From an uncultured delta proteobacterium (GTDB lineage Bacteria > Desulfobacterota > Desulfovibrionia > Desulfovibrionales > Desulfovibrionaceae), in assembly GCA_900079685.1 (NCBI GenBank), contig LT599018.1:239011-303010 (forward strand): 64,000 nt of DNA. The letters are read 5' to 3'. The position numbers and the translations under genes were made by a program. The notes beneath the pieces were generated by a model. The model was not told the DNA's origin and searched no databases. It worked only from the letters and a program-made list of their open reading frames with translations. Positions within the stretch are counted from its first letter, which is position 1, and the number at the start of each line of letters is the position of its first letter. Below are positions 59,589 to 64,000 of this stretch, one piece after another.

Positions 59589-60530
59589 ATGCCTATTAAA
59601 ATTCCCGCCAGTCTGCCCGCGCGGGTCGCGCTGGAACAGGAAAAGATTTTCGTCATGACCGACGATCGGGCCGTGATGCAGGATATCCGGCCTATCCAGA
59701 TCGCCATCGTGAACCTTATGCCCACAAAGATCGCAACGGAAATCCAGCTGTTGCGCCTTCTCGGCAACACCCCCCTGCAGATTGACATAACGCTCCTTAA
59801 AGCCGAGCACCATGTTTCCAAAAACACGGCCACCGACCATTTGGAGCGGTTCTATACCACGTTTTCCAAGGTGAAGGACAAGAAGTTCGACGGCATGATC
59901 GTCACGGGCGCGCCCGTTGAAATGCTCGACTTCGCCGAGGTGGACTACTGGTCCGAATTGCAGGAAATCATTGACTACAGCGCGGAAAACGCCTTTTCCA
60001 CCCTGTTTATCTGCTGGGGTGCCCAGGCGGGCCTGTTCCACCGCTACGGCGTGCCCAAGTACGTGCTGCCGGAGAAAAAATTCGGCGTTTTCAAACACAC
60101 GCTGACGTCCAGGACGAAAAAGATTTTCCGCGGGTTTGACGACACGTTCTATATGCCGCATTCGCGGCACACGGAAGTCCGCCTCGAAGACGTCCTCAAG
60201 GTGCCGCAGCTGGAAGTGCTCGCCTGGTCGGAAGAGGCGGGTCCCTCGATCATACGGGCAAAGGAAAGCCGGGCCATATTTGTTTCCGGCCATTTTGAGT
60301 ATGACGCGGACACGCTGGCAAAAGAGTATTTCCGGGACAAGGACAAGGGCATGGACATCAAGGTCCCGGCGAACTATTTCCCGGACGACGATCCGGCAAA
60401 CCCGCCGCTTGTGAACTGGCGGGCCCACGCGCACCTGTTTTTCTCCAACTGGCTCAACTACCACGTCTACCAGGAAACGCCGTTCGAACTGACGGCGATA
60501 CAGAGCAAGGAAGGTCCCCTTCCAGATTAA
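59589..60530 (+). CDS. metA: Homoserine O-acyltransferase (probably O-acetyltransferase)
   Basis: First committed step of methionine synthesis. 313 residues, full length: nucleophile Cys in LFICWGAQAGLFHRYG, catalytic His and Glu in FVSGHFEYDA, QIAIVNLMPTK near the start. Residue 111 is Glu (VTGAPVEMLDF), as in the Bacillus enzyme; published work on this family links Glu111 to acetyl-CoA and Gly111 to succinyl-CoA, so acetylation is predicted despite the MetA name. ATG at 59589, AGAGG ribosome site. Confidence 0.95.
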   Translation: MPIKIPASLPARVALEQEKIFVMTDDRAVMQDIRPIQIAIVNLMPTKIATEIQLLRLLGNTPLQIDITLLKAEHHVSKNTATDHLERFYTTFSKVKDKKFDGMIVTGAPVEMLDFAEVDYWSELQEIIDYSAENAFSTLFICWGAQAGLFHRYGVPKYVLPEKKFGVFKHTLTSRTKKIFRGFDDTFYMPHSRHTEVRLEDVLKVPQLEVLAWSEEAGPSIIRAKESRAIFVSGHFEYDADTLAKEYFRDKDKGMDIKVPANYFPDDDPANPPLVNWRAHAHLFFSNWLNYHVYQETPFELTAIQSKEGPLPD

Positions 60531-60556
60531 GCGGCCTTTGCCGCAGAGCGGGCAGT

Positions 60557-60606
60557 CAACAACGAAAGCCCGTGCCGGAGAAATCCGGCACGGGCTTTCG
60601 TTGTTG
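60557..60606. terminator. Long hairpin terminator after metA
   Basis: Perfect 23-bp stem (60557-60579 with 60584-60606) and GAAA tetraloop; internal GAAAGCCCG / CGGGCTTTC. No other gene lies within 200 bases. Confidence 0.85.
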
Positions 60607-60812
60607 GCAAAAAAACCACTGACCTCCCGGCCCCTCGCGCCAGCTTGGGACCGGGAAATCGTATGGGAGGGGAGGTTGGCGTTACGGAAAACCCGTCCCC
60701 TATGGACAGATTACCGCAACTTTCGTCACCGGACGGGTGCCGCGGTGGAGAATCGACCGGCGGCCGCGCGCGCATGCCGCGCCGCCGGAAAATTTGTGCA
60801 ACCTCTCCCGTG

Positions 60813-61373
60813 TTATGCCGCAACGCGGGCGTACAGTTCGCGGGCGCTCTGGTTGTCCGGGTTTGTGCCGAGCAGGGTTTCGAGTTCCTGCCTGGCTTCC
60901 TCGTCACGCCCGAGAGCGGTGAGGCATCCGGCCAGGGTGTAGCGAACGGGTTCCGCATCGTCCAGCGCAATGGCGGCTTTCAGGTACGGGATAATCTCTT
61001 CAAGGCGGTCCAGGAAGTAGCCTTCCTGCACCAGGCCGTTAATGGCGACCATGTTGCCGGCGTTCAGTTCCAGCGCCTGCTTGAAATGGCCGAAGGCTTC
61101 GCCGTGGCGGCCTTTTTCCATCGCAATAAGGCCAAGGCCCGCGAGCGGCTTGTCAAAGGCCTTGAGTTCGGCGGCCTTTGCGTAGTGGGCGGCAGCCGTA
61201 TCCAGGTCGCTCTTCTGCACGGCCACGGTAGCCAGCCCAAGGTAGGCTTCGGCCTGGTCGGGCGCGGCGGCGGCGGCTTTTTGGTAATAGGTTTCGGCTT
61301 TGTCGAAATCGCCCATAAACAGATAACATTCGCCAAGTTCTTTGTTGATTTCGTAATCGATATGGGTGCTCAT
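60813..61373 (-). CDS. TPR protein beside the flagellar operon
   Basis: A 186-residue soluble protein made almost wholly of TPR repeats (GECYLFMGDFDKAETYYQKA, AYLGLATVAVQKSDLDTAAA, GLGLIAMEKGRHGEAFGHFK, VRYTLAGCLTALGRDEEARQ). ATG at 61373 with GGGAGGGG ribosome site. It is divergent from flgB and has a perfect sigma54 promoter, so it is probably expressed with early flagellar genes and may be an assembly chaperone or adaptor. Confidence 0.8.
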   Translation of the reverse strand: MSTHIDYEINKELGECYLFMGDFDKAETYYQKAAAAAPDQAEAYLGLATVAVQKSDLDTAAAHYAKAAELKAFDKPLAGLGLIAMEKGRHGEAFGHFKQALELNAGNMVAINGLVQEGYFLDRLEEIIPYLKAAIALDDAEPVRYTLAGCLTALGRDEEARQELETLLGTNPDNQSARELYARVAA

Positions 61374-61490
61374 GGTCCCCTCCCTATGGGTATATGGCAT
61401 CATCCTGCGGTGTTGTTTGGTTTTACCGCGTGCAGCCTTTGTCATTGCAACCGGGCATCCAGTATGCGGCCGTGTTGGTGGTTTGTAATA

Positions 61491-61506
61491 TGCAATCGGC
61501 GTGCCA
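61491..61506 (-). promoter_or_regulatory. Sigma54 promoter for the TPR gene
   Basis: On the minus strand TGGCACG, 4 bases, TTGCA: an exact match to the RpoN consensus TGGCACGNNNNTTGCW. About 118 bases upstream of the TPR gene start. Confidence 0.85.
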
Positions 61507-61638
61507 AACTTCGAAATTGCTTTCGAGCCGCTGTCTTTTTTATTGCAACAGCCATGCCTGACAAAAAACTGCCGGTTTTCCGTCGGGATACGGACGGTTT
61601 TTATTATTTTGTCTTATAAAAACGCTAATTTGCGATTT

Positions 61639-61653
61639 TGGAACATTGCTTGC
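61639..61653 (+). promoter_or_regulatory. Sigma54 promoter for flgB operon
   Basis: TGGAACATTGCTTGC keeps the invariant GG-N10-GC and matches the RpoN consensus in 9-10 positions. About 97 bases upstream of flgB. Confidence 0.75.
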
Positions 61654-61749
61654 AACCAGAGGTGCGCCGACCGGGAAAACACTGCCGGTCCGGTTCCGGG
61701 AACCAGGCAAAAATTGCCGCCGGAAGACAGTAATAAGGAGGAACTCTGC

Positions 61750-62163
61750 ATGAAAGGCCTGATTGAACCGCACTTGAATCTTGTGGGCAAAGTCATGAAC
61801 ATGCAGCTCCAGCGTCAGAATGTCGTCATGAGCAACGTCGCCAACGTCAAGACGCCGGGGTACAAGCCGCGCGTTCTGGAATTTGAGGACGATCTGCAAT
61901 CCGCGCTGAATCTCGACTCCAAGGGCAAAATTTCCCGCACCCATGAAAAGCACATTCCTGGCGGGTTCGATATGAATACGTTCAACGCGAGCTGGGACGA
62001 AGAATTAAAACCCCGCATCGTCCACGGGGAAGACAGGGTTAACCTGGATAAGGAAATGGCCACCATGGCCAAGACGAGCATGCAGTACAACGCGTTGACA
62101 ACCGTGATAAAGGCCGGCTTTGACGGCATAAAGCAGATCATCGCCGAAGGAGGTAAGGTCTGA
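61750..62163 (+). CDS. flgB: Flagellar basal-body rod protein FlgB
   Basis: Proximal rod subunit, 137 residues. NVVMSNVANVKTPGYKPRVL is the conserved N-terminal rod motif (normally NxANxxTPGY), and the C-terminal helix is MATMAKTSMQYNALTTVIKA. AAGGAGG ribosome site before the ATG at 61750. Its stop overlaps the flgC start (TGATG). Confidence 0.96.
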   Translation: MKGLIEPHLNLVGKVMNMQLQRQNVVMSNVANVKTPGYKPRVLEFEDDLQSALNLDSKGKISRTHEKHIPGGFDMNTFNASWDEELKPRIVHGEDRVNLDKEMATMAKTSMQYNALTTVIKAGFDGIKQIIAEGGKV

Positions 62164-62603
62164 TGGACTTCATGACAGCCCTTGATATCGGCGCCTCCGC
62201 CCTGACCGCGGAACGCACGCACATCAATATTATCTCCATGAACCTGGCCAACGCGAAAACCACGCGCACGGCGGAAGGCGGCCCGTACCGCAGAAAGTCC
62301 GTGTACATGGCCGCCACGGAAGTGGACAGCCCGTTCTCCAGAAATATGCAGACCGCGTTCGACCGCGACCTGCGTGGCGTGCGGGTTGAAGGCATCGCCA
62401 TCGACAAGCGGCCTCTCAAGATGGTGTACGAACCGGGCCACCCGGACGCCAACGAAGAAGGCTATGTGGCCTATCCCGACATTAACGTCGTGGAGGAAAT
62501 GGCCAACCTTATGACCGCCCAGCGCGGGTATGAAGCCAACGTTACCAGCGTCGACACCATCAAGGCCATGTATGCCAAGGCCCTGGAACTCGGCCGCAGT
62601 TGA
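62163..62603 (+). CDS. flgC: Flagellar basal-body rod protein FlgC
   Basis: Rod subunit, 146 residues. ALDIGASALTAERTHINIIS and MNLANAKTTRTAEGGPYRRK at the N-terminus; VVEEMANLMTAQRGYEANVT at the C-terminus, the shared rod/hook signature. Translation is coupled to flgB. Confidence 0.97.
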   Translation: MDFMTALDIGASALTAERTHINIISMNLANAKTTRTAEGGPYRRKSVYMAATEVDSPFSRNMQTAFDRDLRGVRVEGIAIDKRPLKMVYEPGHPDANEEGYVAYPDINVVEEMANLMTAQRGYEANVTSVDTIKAMYAKALELGRS

Positions 62604-62624
62604 TGAAGAGAAAGGGAGCGTATC

Positions 62625-62957
62625 ATGAGTATTCAAAGCGTGGGGCTGAAAGCATACACCAATGCCCTGTCCAACTTCACGAAAGCGGAAAAGGCGATCA
62701 CAGGCGAAAGTTCCCGGAAGACAAGCGGCATCGCCCCGTCCCCGTTCGCGGATACCCTGAAGGATTCGCTCGCGAAGGTGAACGAGTTGCAGCAGGAAAA
62801 GAAGGCCATGATCACCTCCTTTGCCTCCGGGGAGCAGCAGAACGTGCATGAGCTTATGATAAGCCTGCAAAAGGCCGGGCTTGCCATGAACATGACGACC
62901 GCCGTCCGCAACAAGGCCCTGGAAGCCTATAAAGAACTGGCCAGGCTCCAGTTCTGA
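62625..62957 (+). CDS. fliE: Flagellar hook-basal body protein FliE
   Basis: Links the MS ring to the rod. 110 residues; C-terminal NVHELMISLQKAGLAMNMTT, then VRNKALEAYKELARLQF is diagnostic. AAAGGGAG ribosome site; 21 bases after flgC. Confidence 0.95.
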   Translation: MSIQSVGLKAYTNALSNFTKAEKAITGESSRKTSGIAPSPFADTLKDSLAKVNELQQEKKAMITSFASGEQQNVHELMISLQKAGLAMNMTTAVRNKALEAYKELARLQF

Positions 62958-63007
62958 TTATACCGGCAATTTTACCTCTATAGTAAGTGATGTAACGGAG
63001 AAATACC

Positions 63008-64000
63008 ATGTCCGCTCTGAACGAAGCCATCGGCCGCATGAAAGAATTCTGGGCTCGCATAACCATGTCCCAGCGCGTGATTATCGGCGTTGCGGCCGCC
63101 TTTTGCGTCGCCGTGTTTTTCGGCCTTGTCATGTGGCTCAATACCCCGGATATGCAGGTGCTGTACGCCAACCTCAGCGCCGAAGACGCGGGGCGCGTCG
63201 TGAAAAGCCTGGAAGACAAGAACATTCCCTTCACGCTCGGCGAAAACGGAACCGCCATCCTGGTGCCGTCGGACAAGGTCTACGCCCTGCGGATGAAAAT
63301 CGCCGGGGAAGGCACCATCCAGGGGCAGGGCCTCGGGTTTGAAGTGTTCAACGAAGTAAAGCTCGGCCAGACGGAATTCGTGCAGAAAATCAACTACCAG
63401 CGCGCGTTGCAGGGCGAACTCGCCCGCACGCTGACCGCGTTCCCCGCTGTTGAGAACGCCCGCGTGCACCTGGTTCTTCCCGCCCGCACCCTGTTCATCG
63501 AAGAGCAGCAGAAGCCTTCGGCCTCGGTCGTGCTGAAGCTCTCCGGCGCAGCCAAGATGGACCAGCGCGACGTCATGTCGATCGTCAATCTTCTGACGAT
63601 GTCCGTCGAAGGGTTGGACAAGAGCAGGATCTCCATCGCCGACACCTCCGGCAAGGTGCTTTTCCAGCCTAACGAAGAAGGCGCGCTCCAGCTTTCCGGC
63701 ACCCAGGTCGAGATGACCAACGCGGCCCAGGCCCGTTTTGAACGCCGCATTGAAGAGCTGCTCACCCCCATGGTCGGCGCGGGCAAGGTCAAGGCCACGG
63801 TTAACGCGGAACTCGATTTTTCCCAGCGCACCATCCGCAAAGAAGTGTTCGACCCGGAATCCGCCGTGCTCCGTTCCGAGGAAAGAAGCGAAGAATCCCG
63901 CCAGGGCAGCGCCAACCTGGATTCCGGCGTGCCGGAAACCAACTTCCGCGGCGACGGCATGGGCGGCACCCAGTCCACGTCCCAGAGCACCCGTGAGACC
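63008..64000 (+). CDS. fliF: Flagellar M-ring protein FliF (partial)
   Basis: MS-ring protein; the first 331 codons are in the window. First membrane helix at about residues 23-44 (RVIIGVAAAFCVAVFFGLVM), then the YscJ/FliF domain (VLYANLSAEDAGRVVKSLED, LGFEVFNEVKLGQTEFVQKI, NYQRALQGELARTLTAFPAV) and RVHLVLPARTLFIEEQQKPS. The second helix and FliG-binding tail lie past the right edge. ATG at 63008, GGAG ribosome site. Confidence 0.97.
   Translation, partial: MSALNEAIGRMKEFWARITMSQRVIIGVAAAFCVAVFFGLVMWLNTPDMQVLYANLSAEDAGRVVKSLEDKNIPFTLGENGTAILVPSDKVYALRMKIAGEGTIQGQGLGFEVFNEVKLGQTEFVQKINYQRALQGELARTLTAFPAVENARVHLVLPARTLFIEEQQKPSASVVLKLSGAAKMDQRDVMSIVNLLTMSVEGLDKSRISIADTSGKVLFQPNEEGALQLSGTQVEMTNAAQARFERRIEELLTPMVGAGKVKATVNAELDFSQRTIRKEVFDPESAVLRSEERSEESRQGSANLDSGVPETNFRGDGMGGTQSTSQSTRET

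Larger units (their letters stand above)
61374..61749. other. Divergent control region TPR / flgB
   Basis: A 376-bp region holding two sigma54 promoters facing opposite ways (61491-61506 minus, 61639-61653 plus), 132 bases apart. It is AT-rich in between, suitable for activator (FlrC/FleR-type) binding. No gene seen. Confidence 0.6.

Noticed and set aside
60557..60606. Possible CRISPR repeat
   Set aside because: A single long hairpin; no repeat-spacer array anywhere in the window.
60645..61619. Open frame of 324 codons on the plus strand
   Set aside because: Antisense to the TPR gene and spans its promoter region.

Overview
The window is a stretch of GC-rich (roughly 60 percent by eye) bacterial chromosome. 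Gene content points to the Desulfovibrionaceae (Desulfobacterota): a CheZ-type phosphatase, polar-flagellum style sigma54 and sigma28 promoters, an RluA-type pseudouridine synthase fused to dephospho-CoA kinase, a TRAP transporter, a Fur-family regulator and an Rrf2 regulator. I cannot name the species from sequence alone. Apart from one IS element the region looks like core chromosome: no prophage, plasmid genes or CRISPR array.

Layout. 1-7.7 kb (minus strand): the 5' part of a sensor kinase running off the left edge, a znuABC zinc importer with a candidate Zur operator, then an lspA / PLDc_N-like / cpoB / pilZ-like / cheZ operon. 7.9-17.9 kb: ileS, an unknown membrane protein, an exostosin-like glycosyltransferase, a 97-bp MITE-like inverted-repeat element, mtgA, an APC permease, an AT-rich gap, a lipoprotein plus FlgO-like pair behind a sigma28-type promoter, and a small secreted protein behind a 36-bp palindrome. 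18-23.6 kb: the conserved rpmH-rnpA-yidD-yidC-jag-mnmE cluster. 23.7-35 kb: an MCP, the pseudouridine synthase/CoaE fusion, upp and uraA (uracil salvage), a Sel1-repeat lipoprotein, an MFS exporter, a CGGC-domain protein and a SprA-like HEAAH protein with a consensus-perfect sigma28 promoter. 34.5-40.8 kb: a sugar-acid type catabolic operon reading leftward (dctP, dctQ, dctM, SAF-domain oxidoreductase, class II aldolase, deoR). 40.9-49.4 kb: small proteins, a nitroreductase, a CAU tRNA, a Fur-family regulator, a lipoprotein/TPR gene pair whose translation start is cut off by an IS4-family element, HU, and a two-component system. 49.6-64 kb: a macA-macB-tolC-like efflux operon, an ankyrin-repeat secreted protein, a rhomboid protease, flagellin, an Rrf2 regulator, metA (with Glu111, predicting acetyl-CoA use), a TPR protein with a perfect sigma54 promoter, and the start of the flgB-flgC-fliE-fliF operon with its own sigma54 promoter.

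How it fits together. Flagellar and chemotaxis genes are scattered in at least four places (cheZ, lipoprotein/FlgO, flagellin, flgBC-fliEF), and shared promoter motifs tie further genes to them: the SprA-like protein (sigma28) and the TPR protein next to flgB (sigma54) are probable but undescribed members of the motility regulon. The most interesting leads are the SprA-like protein with a second, motif-less copy of its own domain, the IS insertion between a Shine-Dalgarno sequence and its start codon, and the incomplete sugar-acid locus with no visible kinase.
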